Part shown: positions 16,951-24,542 of the stretch, in pieces
How positions within the stretch are numbered: position 1 is the first letter of the stretch
Layout of the letters: each line of letters begins with the position of its first letter
NCBI RefSeq assembly: GCF_008905045.1
Contig: NZ_VWMY01000032.1
Coordinates: forward strand, 1 to 64,000
Direction: 5' to 3'
Source of the DNA: Streptomyces albicerus
Lineage (GTDB): Bacteria > Actinomycetota > Actinomycetes > Streptomycetales > Streptomycetaceae
Length of the DNA: 64,000 nucleotides
The notes under the pieces: generated by a model
Told to the model about the DNA's origin: nothing
Seen by the model: the letters and a program-made list of their open reading frames with translations, nothing else
Database searches by the model: none
Made by a program: the position numbers and the translations under genes

Positions 16951-17214
16951 CTACCCACCCGAGTTGCCCTCTCCGTTGAGCGCGTTGCCCAGCACGCCGT
17001 TGAGGACGCCGACCGGGCCGAGGACGTCGACGTTCAGGTCGTGCGACGTGCAGTTGGAGCTCTGCAGGACGTTGGCGCCCTTGCCGCCGAGGGCGCCGAC
17101 CCCCCACGTTCCCGCCGGCGTCAACGGCAGGCGGCGGCTGATGAACGCGATAACGGGGACCACCACGGCACCTTCGTGCTTCGTCGGGTCGTGCGGCGGC
17201 GCACCGCTGAGCAT
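16951..17214 (-). CDS. Possible small Gly/Asn-rich protein
   Basis: An 87-residue frame ends with a striking Gly/Asn/Val-rich stretch: KGANVLQSSNCTSHDLNVDV, then LGPVGVLNGVLGNALNGEG. This resembles the C-terminal part of small secreted actinomycete proteins, but the N-terminus is not a clear signal peptide, so the true start may lie in another frame or be lost. It is possibly a decayed secreted-protein gene. Bases 17215-17473 show only an uncertain frame (GMEPLPLYDVFRGWRGVVER) I cannot place. Confidence 0.35.
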   Translation of the reverse strand: MLSGAPPHDPTKHEGAVVVPVIAFISRRLPLTPAGTWGVGALGGKGANVLQSSNCTSHDLNVDVLGPVGVLNGVLGNALNGEGNSGG

Positions 17215-17473
17215 CGTCGAGGACTACATCGAGAACCAGATGCGGCTTACCTGACCGTCACGCCCGGGGGCAGAGAACTCCGGCGCTTCGCGCCTCCAGG
17301 CCGAGGATCGCTTTCTCGCCCGGCCTGAAGACCGTGATTCCCTACGAAGATCAAGGGATGGAGCCGCTGCCGCTGTACGACGTCTTTCGCGGGTGGCGTG
17401 GCGTGGTGGAGCGGATCCCGGCGGAAGCCGCCGCCCGGCTCGGTTCCTCCAGCACGGGACCTTCAGGCGGTGC

Positions 17474-17498
17474 GGTACCACTGGTACCATCGGTGCCA
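17474..17498. promoter_or_regulatory. Triple-repeat operator of the toxin-antitoxin pair
   Basis: Three 7-base units with a 9-base period (GGTACCA at 17474, GGTACCA at 17483, GGTGCCA at 17492) run up to the antitoxin ATG at 17498. The first two also form a near-perfect palindrome, GGTACCACTGGTACC. This is the expected form of an autoregulatory site for a ribbon-helix-helix antitoxin. Its place on the start codon suggests it blocks both transcription and initiation. Confidence 0.55.
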
Positions 17499-17794
17499 TG
17501 TCGGATCCCAAGGCGATGAATCTACGCTTCCCCGACCCCGAGCAGCGGGCGGCGATCGCGGCCGCCGCCAAGCAGGAGGGGGTCAGCATGCAGGAGTACA
17601 TCCTGTCCGCTGCCTACGCCCGCGCGACCGCCGTCGAAGAGCGCTTCCTGGAGGGCTTCAAGACGTCCATGGCCCGCAGTGGCGCAGCGTTCTCGGCCGA
17701 GCCCAGCATGGTGGATCCCAGTGCTGAGCAGCGGGCGGCCGAGCAGGAAGCACGGCGGGAGCTCGAGCACCAGGGGCGAGGGAACGCCGCGTGA
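17498..17794 (+). CDS. Antitoxin, ribbon-helix-helix type
   Basis: The product is 98 residues. The N-terminus has the ribbon-helix-helix layout: strand AMNLRFPDP, helix EQRAAIAAAAKQEG, turn, helix MQEYILSAAYARATAVEERF. The C-terminal half is charged and probably disordered until it wraps the toxin. Its stop overlaps the toxin GTG by four bases (GTGA), so the two are translated together with antitoxin first. The repeat array directly upstream supports autoregulation. It is a good match to the antitoxin partner of Streptomyces Fic/Doc-like toxins. Confidence 0.8.
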   Translation: MSDPKAMNLRFPDPEQRAAIAAAAKQEGVSMQEYILSAAYARATAVEERFLEGFKTSMARSGAAFSAEPSMVDPSAEQRAAEQEARRELEHQGRGNAA

Positions 17795-18177
17795 CGCAGC
17801 CGGACCTGCCGCACCCGCTCGACGTCACGTTCCTGCTGCACGCCGCCGAGCTGCTCGACGGTGACCCCCAGGTCGACGACTACGGACCGCTCTACGCCGC
17901 TGTCGCGCGGGTCAACGCCCGGGCGATGGAGCGCGACATCTACGGATCCCTGTATCTCAAGGCGGCGGCGCTGCTGCAGACTCTGGCGAAGCTGCCGTGC
18001 CTGGAGCACTCGGGTGAGGCCTTCGCCTGGCACGCAACCGAGGCCTACCTGATCCTCAACGCACACGAGCTCGAGTACCCGCCCAAGGCGGCCGTCGCAC
18101 TCGTGCGCGACGCCGCTTCCGGAGCGCTCGGTGTCGCCCGGATCGCCCGCCAACTCCGCGACTGGACCATCACCTGA
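17791..18177 (+). CDS. Fic/Doc-like toxin component
   Basis: The product is 128 residues, GTG start overlapping the antitoxin stop. The helical pattern DVTFLLHAAELLDGDPQVDD, YGPLYAAVARVNARAMERDI, YGSLYLKAAALLQTLAKLP and the closing GVARIARQLRDW match the short Doc-like proteins annotated as Fic-family toxin components. The canonical HPFx(D/N)GNKR active-site loop is not recognisable; the equivalent place reads LEHSGEAFAWHATEAYL. It may therefore not transfer phosphate or AMP like Doc, or may be inactive. The gene pair stands alone. Confidence 0.72.
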   Translation: MTQPDLPHPLDVTFLLHAAELLDGDPQVDDYGPLYAAVARVNARAMERDIYGSLYLKAAALLQTLAKLPCLEHSGEAFAWHATEAYLILNAHELEYPPKAAVALVRDAASGALGVARIARQLRDWTIT

Positions 18178-18269
18178 ACCGTGTGACGGCAAAGGCGCTG
18201 ATCCGGAACTGGGCCTGAGCCACCCTCAAAAAGGGGTAGTGCTGCGCTGCTCCGCAGCGCGCTCACGGA

Positions 18270-18309
18270 TTCGAGGGAACCACCGGCTGAAGCCGGTGGT
18301 TCCCTCGAA
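18270..18309. repeat. Perfect 19-bp inverted repeat with 2-base loop
   Basis: The left arm TTCGAGGGAACCACCGGCT (18270-18288) and the right arm at 18291-18309 are exact reverse complements, separated only by GA. A smaller hairpin (GCGCTGC/GCAGCGC) lies at 18244-18260. Hairpins built on an ACCACCGGC/GCCGGTGGT core resemble the end structures recognised by IS200/IS605 transposases. It lies between the toxin gene and a hydrolase relic, and could also act as a terminator. Confidence 0.7.
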
Positions 18310-18329
18310 AGGACACCGATGGACGCGCG

Positions 18330-18449
18330 CTGAATCTTCGTGCGGCCGGGCTTCAGCGCGTCAGTGATGTCGGAGCCGAACTTGTCGTAGCCGCCCTGGT
18401 GTTCGGCGGCCTTGGTGCCGTTGACGTACACCGTGGAGCGCCAAACGCC
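18330..18449 (-). pseudogene. Relic of a GH2-type sugar-binding domain
   Basis: The minus-strand frame reads GVWRSTVYVNGTKAAEHQGG, YDKFGSDITDALKPGRTKI. This is the typical jelly-roll sugar-binding strand of GH2-like or related glycosidases (VYVNG...GGY..F..DIT..LKPG). Nothing of the rest of such an enzyme remains on either side. It is a 40-codon scrap that ends just beside the perfect palindrome, as if cut there by a rearrangement. Confidence 0.55.
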
Positions 18450-18597
18450 CCGCCCGCCGCCCGACCCGGTACTCAGCCGGAGGCGGAGAGCGACAGGTCG
18501 GGCGCCGACGAACCGTCGGTCACTTCGGTGCAGTCACCGTCATGGCGCAGGCCGTGCCGTCGTCAACGTGCAACTCCCCTTCCAAAGCCATGGTTGC

Positions 18598-20244
18598 TCA
18601 CGCGCGGGTCCACTTCTGGCTGGCCTGGCCGTTGCAGGTCCACAGGACGAGCGGGGTCCCGCCGGCGGTGCCGGCCCCGTTGACGTCGAGGCACAGCCCG
18701 GCGTGGACGTTGCGGATCGATCCGTCGGAGCCGATCGCCCACTTCTGGTTGTCCTGGCCGTTGCAGGGCCAGGTGATCACCCGGGTGCCGTTGGTGGTGC
18801 CCTGGTTGTAGGCGTCCAGGCACTTGTCGCCGAAGACGCGGATCTCGCCGCCCGCCCAGGTGGTCCACAGCTGGTTGGCGGCCGTGTGGCAGTCCCACAG
18901 CAGAACCGCGGTCCCGGCGGCGGTGGAGGCGTTGTCCACGTCCACGCAACGGCCGGAGGCGTTGCCCCGCAGACGCGATGTGGTGGCGGCGAGCGGGCTG
19001 CCGCCGGTCACCCGGAAGACGGCGACGCCGTGCGCGGGGACGCTCGCCGATATCTGTCCGGATGTGCTCGACGTGCCGCCGGTCCACAGGTCGGTGAGGG
19101 TGAACGGCCCGCCGGACAGGCCGACTTGTGCGGCCGTGGCGGTGACCGTCGCGGCGCCCCCTCCGCGGTTGAACAGGCCCACCGCGACCGAGCCGTCCGA
19201 GAGGGGCTTGGCGAACACCTCGGCGCTGCCGTCGTCGCGCACCCTGCGCCCGCCCGCGCCCAGAGAGTCCTGGTTCACCGCCAGCAGACGGGGGTTGCGC
19301 AGGATCGCGCTCACGTCGGCGGACATGGTGCGGATGTCGTTGCCGGCCATGAGCGGTGCGCTCAGCAGTGCCCACAGGGCGAAGTGGGAGCGGGACTCGG
19401 TCAGTGACAGGCCGGGGCGGCCGACGACCAGCATGTCGGGGTCGTTCCAGTGTCCGGGACCCGACTGCGCCGCCAGCGGCGCGGTGACGTCCAGGACGTT
19501 GCCGACGCCCATCGGATAGCTGTTGGTGTTGCCGTTCTGCCAGATGTCGAGCAGGTCCTCGGTCGTCCGCCACAGGTCGGCGACCTCGCCCCAGTTGTAC
19601 GTGGCACCGGTGATGGCGTGGAAGCTGTTGGGGTTGATGCTGTAGACGATCGGCCGCCCGGTGGCGCGCAGGGCGTCGCGCATGAGCTTGAAACGCGCGA
19701 TCTGCTCGTCACGGGTGCCGCTGGAGGAGCACCAGTCGTACTTGAGGTAGTCGACGCCCCACGAGGCGAACGTGGCGGCGTCCTGGGCCTCGTGCCCTCC
19801 GCTGCCCGTCGACCCGGGATAGGCGCCGGTGGTCTGCGCGCAGGTGCGTTCGCCCGGCACCTGGTAGATCCCGAACTTCAGGCCCTTGCCGTGGATGTAG
19901 CCCCCGAGCGCCTTCATCCCGCTCGGGAACTTGGTCGGGTTGGCCCGCAGGTTGCCCGCCGCGTCGCGCTGCGGGTCGAACCAGCAGTCGTCGACCACCA
20001 CGTACCGGTAGCCGGCGTCCCGCATGCCCGAGGACACCATCGCGTCGGCGGCCTGGCGAACCTGAGCCTCGGTGATCCCGCACCCGAAGCTGTTCCAGCT
20101 GTTCCAGCCCAACGGTGGGGTGAGCGCCGGGCTGCCGGGCGCGGCCGAGGCGGTGGAGTGAGCGGAGGCCGTCACGGACGCGGCGACCGTCAGCACGATG
20201 GTCGCGAGGAGGCGGAGCAGTCGTCTGCCTGATCGTCTGGGCAC
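18598..20244 (-). CDS. Secreted GH27 alpha-galactosidase with C-terminal CBM13
   Basis: The product is 548 residues from the GTG at 20244, which has AAGGAG six bases upstream. A Sec signal (RRLLRLLATIVLTVAASVTA) leads into a GH27 barrel: PPLGWNSWNSFGCGITE, YVVVDDCWFDPQRD, the nucleophile strand DYLKYDWCSS, and the acid/base region GHWNDPDMLVVG. A beta-sandwich follows, then a ricin-type CBM13 with repeats such as RCVDVDN, KCLDAYNQGTTNGTRVITW and LCLDVNGAG, each followed by QxW. It releases terminal alpha-galactose from galactomannan or similar polymers outside the cell. It is divergent from the GH43 gene. Confidence 0.93.
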   Translation of the reverse strand: MPRRSGRRLLRLLATIVLTVAASVTASAHSTASAAPGSPALTPPLGWNSWNSFGCGITEAQVRQAADAMVSSGMRDAGYRYVVVDDCWFDPQRDAAGNLRANPTKFPSGMKALGGYIHGKGLKFGIYQVPGERTCAQTTGAYPGSTGSGGHEAQDAATFASWGVDYLKYDWCSSSGTRDEQIARFKLMRDALRATGRPIVYSINPNSFHAITGATYNWGEVADLWRTTEDLLDIWQNGNTNSYPMGVGNVLDVTAPLAAQSGPGHWNDPDMLVVGRPGLSLTESRSHFALWALLSAPLMAGNDIRTMSADVSAILRNPRLLAVNQDSLGAGGRRVRDDGSAEVFAKPLSDGSVAVGLFNRGGGAATVTATAAQVGLSGGPFTLTDLWTGGTSSTSGQISASVPAHGVAVFRVTGGSPLAATTSRLRGNASGRCVDVDNASTAAGTAVLLWDCHTAANQLWTTWAGGEIRVFGDKCLDAYNQGTTNGTRVITWPCNGQDNQKWAIGSDGSIRNVHAGLCLDVNGAGTAGGTPLVLWTCNGQASQKWTRA

Positions 20245-20336
20245 CAAGGGCTCCTTGCGCGGAAAGGCGCCATGGGCGGGTGACACGAAGATCAATGTCA
20301 CGTCCATGACACTGGACAGAAGAGAGATGGGCAGTT

Positions 20337-20346
20337 CGAAATTTCG
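20337..20346. promoter_or_regulatory. CGAAATTTCG palindrome between GH27 and GH43 genes
   Basis: A perfect 10-base palindrome lies 92 bases upstream of the GH27 gene and 362 bases upstream of the GH43 gene. Streptomyces xylanolytic promoters are known to carry CGAAAnTTTCG-type palindromes; this copy lacks the central base. Short TGACA/TGTCA inverted repeats at 20281-20312 could also bind a regulator. Confidence 0.4.
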
Positions 20347-20708
20347 TAAGCCATTCGGAAACCAAGGGCCTCACGGATACTAAGGAGGCCATCGAACATG
20401 TCAACACCCATCACCGCACCGCCTTCACGATCCGGCCATACAGGCTCGCGGAAGGCGGCGCATCCGCATCATCCGAACAACTTGCCTGCGGCGACATGGG
20501 ATCAAATAACTCGAATGTTTCGTACCTGCAAACGATCCATGCGAGATGTATTGACGGGATTCACCGGCCCCCTATCATCCAGAATGCTCGACAAGCCGAT
20601 CTGCGTTCGACATCTCGTACACAGAGCAGCCGCTCCGCACGAACCAGCAGGGCACCTCCGGACAACTCCAACCACCAACGGCTGGGCCACACAAGGAGAA
20701 CGCCACCC
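20347..20708. other. Long leader region before the GH43 gene
   Basis: A strong site, AAGGAGG, stands nine bases before an ATG at 20398 and would start a 119-residue frame that overlaps the GH43 start. The product has no recognisable domain and its codon use is poor. It may be a translated leader, a relic or chance. Nothing else is visible. Confidence 0.3.
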
Positions 20709-22349
20709 GTGCAGATGTCATGGACTCATCAATCTCTGTCCCGTCGCCGCGCACTGACGGCCGCAACCGGCCTGACCGCCGGTGCCCTGCTTCCTCCGAC
20801 GGCGGCCCCCGGCACCGCTTCCGCCCAAGGGCCGGCCCTCGCGACCGCGGCGGCCTTCACGAACCCGGTGATCTGGCAGGACTTCGCGGACATCGACGTC
20901 ATCCGCGTCGGTGACACCTTCTACGCCTCGGCCTCGACCATGCACTACTCGCCGGGCGCGCCCGTCCTGCGATCGTACGACCTGGTCAACTGGGAGATCG
21001 CCGGCCACTCGGTGCCCGTACTCGACTTCGGCGCCAAGTACGACCTGAACGGTGCCCGTGGCTATGTCAGGGGGATCTGGGCGTCGTCGCTGGCCTACCG
21101 GCCGAGCAACAGGACGTTCTACTGGCTCGGCCAGATCGACTTCGCCCGGACGTACGTCTATACCGCCACCGCCGCCGAGGGGCCGTGGAACAGGCTGACG
21201 ACGATCAGCACCCCCTACTACGACGCGGGGCTGCTCGTCGACAGCGACGACACCCTCTACGTGGCGTACGGGAACACCACCATCAACGTGGCCCAGCTCT
21301 CGCCCGACGGCCGCAACCAGGTCCGCACACAGCAGGTGTTCACGACACCGTCGAGCGTGGGCACCCTGGAGGGCTCCCGCTTCTACAAGATCAACGGGCA
21401 GTACTACATCTTCCTGACCCGCCCCGCGAACGGCCAGTACATCCTGAAGTCGTCGAGCGGCCCCTTCGGTCCGTACACGATGCGGCAGGTCCTTCTCGAC
21501 CTGCGCGGGCCGATCCCCGGCGGTGGCGTCCCACACCAGGGCGGGCTGGTGCAGACGCAGAACGGCGCCTGGTACTACCTGGCCTTCGTCGACGCGTACC
21601 CCGGTGGCCGGATGCCCGCTCTGGCGCCGGTCACCTGGACCGCGGACGGCTGGCCGGTCGTGCAACTCGTCAACGGCGCATGGGGCGCCTCTTATCCCAG
21701 CCCTGCCGTGCCTCCTCCGCCCCGCCAGGTCACCCCCATGACCGGCGTCGACACCTTCGACGGCACGGCCCTCAAGCCGAGGTGGGAGTGGAACCACAAT
21801 CCGGACAACACCAAATGGTCGGTGAACAGCGGCCTGACCCTGCGGACCGCGACCGTCACCAACGACCTCTACTCGGCCCGTAACACCCTCACGCATCGCA
21901 TCCAGGGCCCCACCTCCACCGCCACGGTCCAGCTCGACCACACCGCGATGCGGGACGGCGACCGGGCCGGACTCGCGCTGCTGCGTGACTCGTCCGCCTG
22001 GATCGGCGTCAAGCGCGACGGCGGCGCGACGCGGGTGGTGATGGTCAACGGGCTGACCATGGACGGCAATTGGAACACCACCGGCACCGGTACCGAGGTC
22101 GCGAGCGCGCCCGTCTCAGGCGGCCGCATCTGGCTGCGCGCGGGCGCGGACATCCGACCCGGCGCGGCACGCCCCGGCACCTTCTCCTACAGCACCGACG
22201 GCACCACGTTCACCCGCCTCGGGCCCGCCTTCTCCATGGGCAACGACTGGCGGTTCTTCATGGGCTACCGATTCGCCCTCTTCAACCACGCCACGCAGGC
22301 GCTCGGCGGAGCGGTCCGCGTCACGCGGTTCGAGCTGTCCACGCCCTGA
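20709..22349 (+). CDS. Secreted GH43 beta-xylosidase / arabinofuranosidase
   Basis: The product is 546 residues from the GTG at 20709, ten bases after AAGGAG. A twin-arginine signal is likely (SLSRRRALTAATGLTAGALL). The GH43 five-blade propeller begins FTNPVIWQDFADIDVIRVGD with the base Asp, and TLEGSRFYKINGQYYIF carries the probable acid Glu. From about residue 345 there is a concanavalin-like C-terminal domain (DTFDGTALKPRWEWNHNPDN, GDRAGLALLRDSSAWIGV), usual in beta-xylosidases of this family. It should remove xylose or arabinose from xylan-derived chains. It precedes the GH10-GH62 gene by 52 bases in the same direction, so the two may share a transcript. Confidence 0.9.
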   Translation: MQMSWTHQSLSRRRALTAATGLTAGALLPPTAAPGTASAQGPALATAAAFTNPVIWQDFADIDVIRVGDTFYASASTMHYSPGAPVLRSYDLVNWEIAGHSVPVLDFGAKYDLNGARGYVRGIWASSLAYRPSNRTFYWLGQIDFARTYVYTATAAEGPWNRLTTISTPYYDAGLLVDSDDTLYVAYGNTTINVAQLSPDGRNQVRTQQVFTTPSSVGTLEGSRFYKINGQYYIFLTRPANGQYILKSSSGPFGPYTMRQVLLDLRGPIPGGGVPHQGGLVQTQNGAWYYLAFVDAYPGGRMPALAPVTWTADGWPVVQLVNGAWGASYPSPAVPPPPRQVTPMTGVDTFDGTALKPRWEWNHNPDNTKWSVNSGLTLRTATVTNDLYSARNTLTHRIQGPTSTATVQLDHTAMRDGDRAGLALLRDSSAWIGVKRDGGATRVVMVNGLTMDGNWNTTGTGTEVASAPVSGGRIWLRAGADIRPGAARPGTFSYSTDGTTFTRLGPAFSMGNDWRFFMGYRFALFNHATQALGGAVRVTRFELSTP

Positions 22350-22401
22350 ACGATCGGAGGATCGCACACCCAACCCCCCACGCAACCGTACGAGGAGAAC
22401 C

Positions 22402-24432
22402 ATGAACCCGCTGAAACGACTCGGCCGTCGCCGAGCCTCGGTGTTAGCCCTGCTGGCCACGGTCGCCCTGGTGACGCCCGGGACCGCGACCGGCGCACCC
22501 GACGACGTCAAAGCCTCCACCCTGGGCGCCCAAGCCGCCCAGTCCGGACGCTACTTCGGAACCGCCGTGGCCGCCGGACGGCTCGGCGACAGCACGTACA
22601 CCGGCATCCTGGACCGCGAGTTCAACTCGGTGACAGCCGAGAACGAGATGAAGTGGGACGCCACGGAGCGCTCCCGCGGACAGTTCACCTTCGGCGCCGC
22701 CGACCAGATCATGAACCGCGCGGCGGCCCGTGGTCAACGCATGCGCGGCCACACGCTGGTGTGGCACTCCCAACTGCCCGGCTGGGTCAGCTCCATCAGG
22801 GACGCGAACACGCTGCGCGGCGTGATGAACAACCACATCACCACGGTGATGAACCGCTACAAGGGCCGGATCCACTCCTGGGACGTGGTCAACGAGGCCT
22901 TCGCGGACGGCGGCAGCGGTCAGCTGCGCAGCTCCGTCTTCCGGGACGTGCTGGGCAACGGCTTCCTCGAGGAGGCGTTCCGCACCGCGCGGTCGGCCGA
23001 CCCGGCGGCCAAGCTCTGCTACAACGACTACAACATCGAGAACTGGAGCGACGCGAAGACCCAGGGCGTCTACCGCATGGTCCGCGACTTCAAGGCGCGC
23101 GGCGTGCCCATCGACTGCGTCGGCCTCCAGGCCCACTTCGGCACCGGCGGCCCGCCCGCCAGTTTCCAGACGACGCTGTCGAACTTCGCCGCCCTCGGCG
23201 TGGACGTCCAGATCACCGAACTGGACATCGCGCAGGCATCGCCGAACGCGTACGCGAACACCGTCCGGGCCTGCATGAACGTGGCGCGCTGCACCGGCAT
23301 CACCGTCTGGGGCATCCGCGACAGCGACTCCTGGCGCGCCGGGGAGAACCCGCTGCTGTTCGACCGCGGCGGCAACAAGAAGCCGGCGTACAACGCAGTG
23401 CTGACGACGCTGGGCGGCACGCCCGCCAGCACGCGGCAGACCGACGCTCCCCCGCCCCGGTCCGCCGCCGCGCCGGCCGCGCTGCCCTCCCGCTTCTCCT
23501 GGAGCTCCAGCGGGACGCTGATCTCACCGAAGCCGGACGCCACACACAACATCGCCGGCATCAAGGACCCGACGGTCGTCCAGTACAACGGCAAGTACCA
23601 CGTGTTCGCCAGTACCGCGAGCTCCTCCGGCTACAACCTGGTCTACCTGAACTTCAACGACTGGTCCCAGGCCGGCTCGGCCACACACCACTACCTGGAC
23701 CGCACCGCCATCGGGTCCGGTTACCGGGCCGCGCCGCAGGTCTTCTACAACGCGCCGCAACGCCTGTGGTACCTCGTCTACCAGACCGGCAACGCCTCGT
23801 ACTCCACCAACCCCGACATCAGCAATCCGAACGGGTGGAGCGCTCCGCGCAACTTCTACTCGTCGATGCCGGACATCATCCGGCAGAACATTGGCAACGG
23901 CTACTGGGTCGACATGTGGGTGATCTGCGACAGCGCCAACTGCTACCTGTTCTCCTCCGACGACAACGGACACCTGTACCGCTCGCAGACGACCGTCGGC
24001 CAGTTCCCGAACGGGTTCACCAACACCGTCATCGCGGCTCAGGACTCCAAATACGCCCTGTTCGAAGCGAGCAACGTCTACAAGGTGCAGGGCTCCAACC
24101 AGTACCTGCTCCTCGTCGAGGCCATCGGATCGGACGGCCGGCGCTACTTCCGCTCCTGGACCTCCACCAGCCTCGCCGGCTCCTGGACCCCCCTGGCCGC
24201 GTCCGAGAGCAACCCGTTCGCCAGGGCGAACAACGTCACCTTCCCCTCAGGGGCCTGGACCCGGGACATCAGCCATGGCGAGATGATCCGCGCCGGCTAC
24301 GACCAGACACTCACCATCCCGGCCTGCCGGCTCCAGTACCTCTACCAGGGCATGAACCCCAACGCGAGCGGCGACTACAACACCCTCCCGTGGCGGCTCG
24401 GCCTCCTCACCCAGACCAACTCGACCTGCTGA
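22402..24432 (+). CDS. Bifunctional GH10 xylanase - GH62 arabinofuranosidase
   Basis: The product is 676 residues. A Sec signal (residues 1-32) is followed by a GH10 barrel to about 340: FNSVTAENEMKWD, GHTLVWHSQLPGW, acid/base Glu in SWDVVNEAF, nucleophile Glu in VQITELDIAQA, and TVWGIRDSDSW. A short Pro/Ala linker (DAPPPRSAAAPAALPSR) leads to a GH62 propeller: FSWSSSGTLISPKPDATHNI, AGIKDPTVVQYNGKYHVFAS, and WVDMWVICDS. One chain thus cuts the xylan backbone and strips arabinose side groups. Codon 15, in the signal peptide, is TTA, so translation should depend on the bldA tRNA. The binding site is GAGGAG, six bases before ATG. Confidence 0.93.
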   Translation: MNPLKRLGRRRASVLALLATVALVTPGTATGAPDDVKASTLGAQAAQSGRYFGTAVAAGRLGDSTYTGILDREFNSVTAENEMKWDATERSRGQFTFGAADQIMNRAAARGQRMRGHTLVWHSQLPGWVSSIRDANTLRGVMNNHITTVMNRYKGRIHSWDVVNEAFADGGSGQLRSSVFRDVLGNGFLEEAFRTARSADPAAKLCYNDYNIENWSDAKTQGVYRMVRDFKARGVPIDCVGLQAHFGTGGPPASFQTTLSNFAALGVDVQITELDIAQASPNAYANTVRACMNVARCTGITVWGIRDSDSWRAGENPLLFDRGGNKKPAYNAVLTTLGGTPASTRQTDAPPPRSAAAPAALPSRFSWSSSGTLISPKPDATHNIAGIKDPTVVQYNGKYHVFASTASSSGYNLVYLNFNDWSQAGSATHHYLDRTAIGSGYRAAPQVFYNAPQRLWYLVYQTGNASYSTNPDISNPNGWSAPRNFYSSMPDIIRQNIGNGYWVDMWVICDSANCYLFSSDDNGHLYRSQTTVGQFPNGFTNTVIAAQDSKYALFEASNVYKVQGSNQYLLLVEAIGSDGRRYFRSWTSTSLAGSWTPLAASESNPFARANNVTFPSGAWTRDISHGEMIRAGYDQTLTIPACRLQYLYQGMNPNASGDYNTLPWRLGLLTQTNSTC

Positions 24433-24444
24433 CCGACCGTGCCG

Positions 24445-24489
24445 TGGGGAGCGCTTCCAATGGGAGCGCTGCCGATGGGAGCGCTCCCC
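24445..24489. promoter_or_regulatory. Three CebR-type boxes upstream of the GH6 gene
   Basis: TGGGGAGCGCTTCCA (24445), TGGGAGCGCTGCC (24461) and TGGGAGCGCTCCC (24476) lie in a row. The last matches the CebR operator consensus TGGGAGCGCTCCCA at 13 of 14 positions. CebR represses cellulase and cellobiose-uptake genes until cellobiose or cellotriose is present. The array ends 53 bases before the GH6 start. Confidence 0.8.
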
Positions 24490-24542
24490 ATGCTCACCGC
24501 CGACCATCCGACGCATCCCTGTCAGAGAACCGAGGTACCGTC

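Noticed and set aside
20398..20757. 119-codon frame with a strong ribosome binding site before the GH43 gene
   Set aside because: The site is good, but the product has no recognisable features and overlaps the GH43 start; kept only as a note.
22653..24542. Long plus-strand frame overlapping the GH10-GH62 gene
   Set aside because: A shifted frame of the xylanase; only its last part, from the ATG at 24543, is a gene (GH6).
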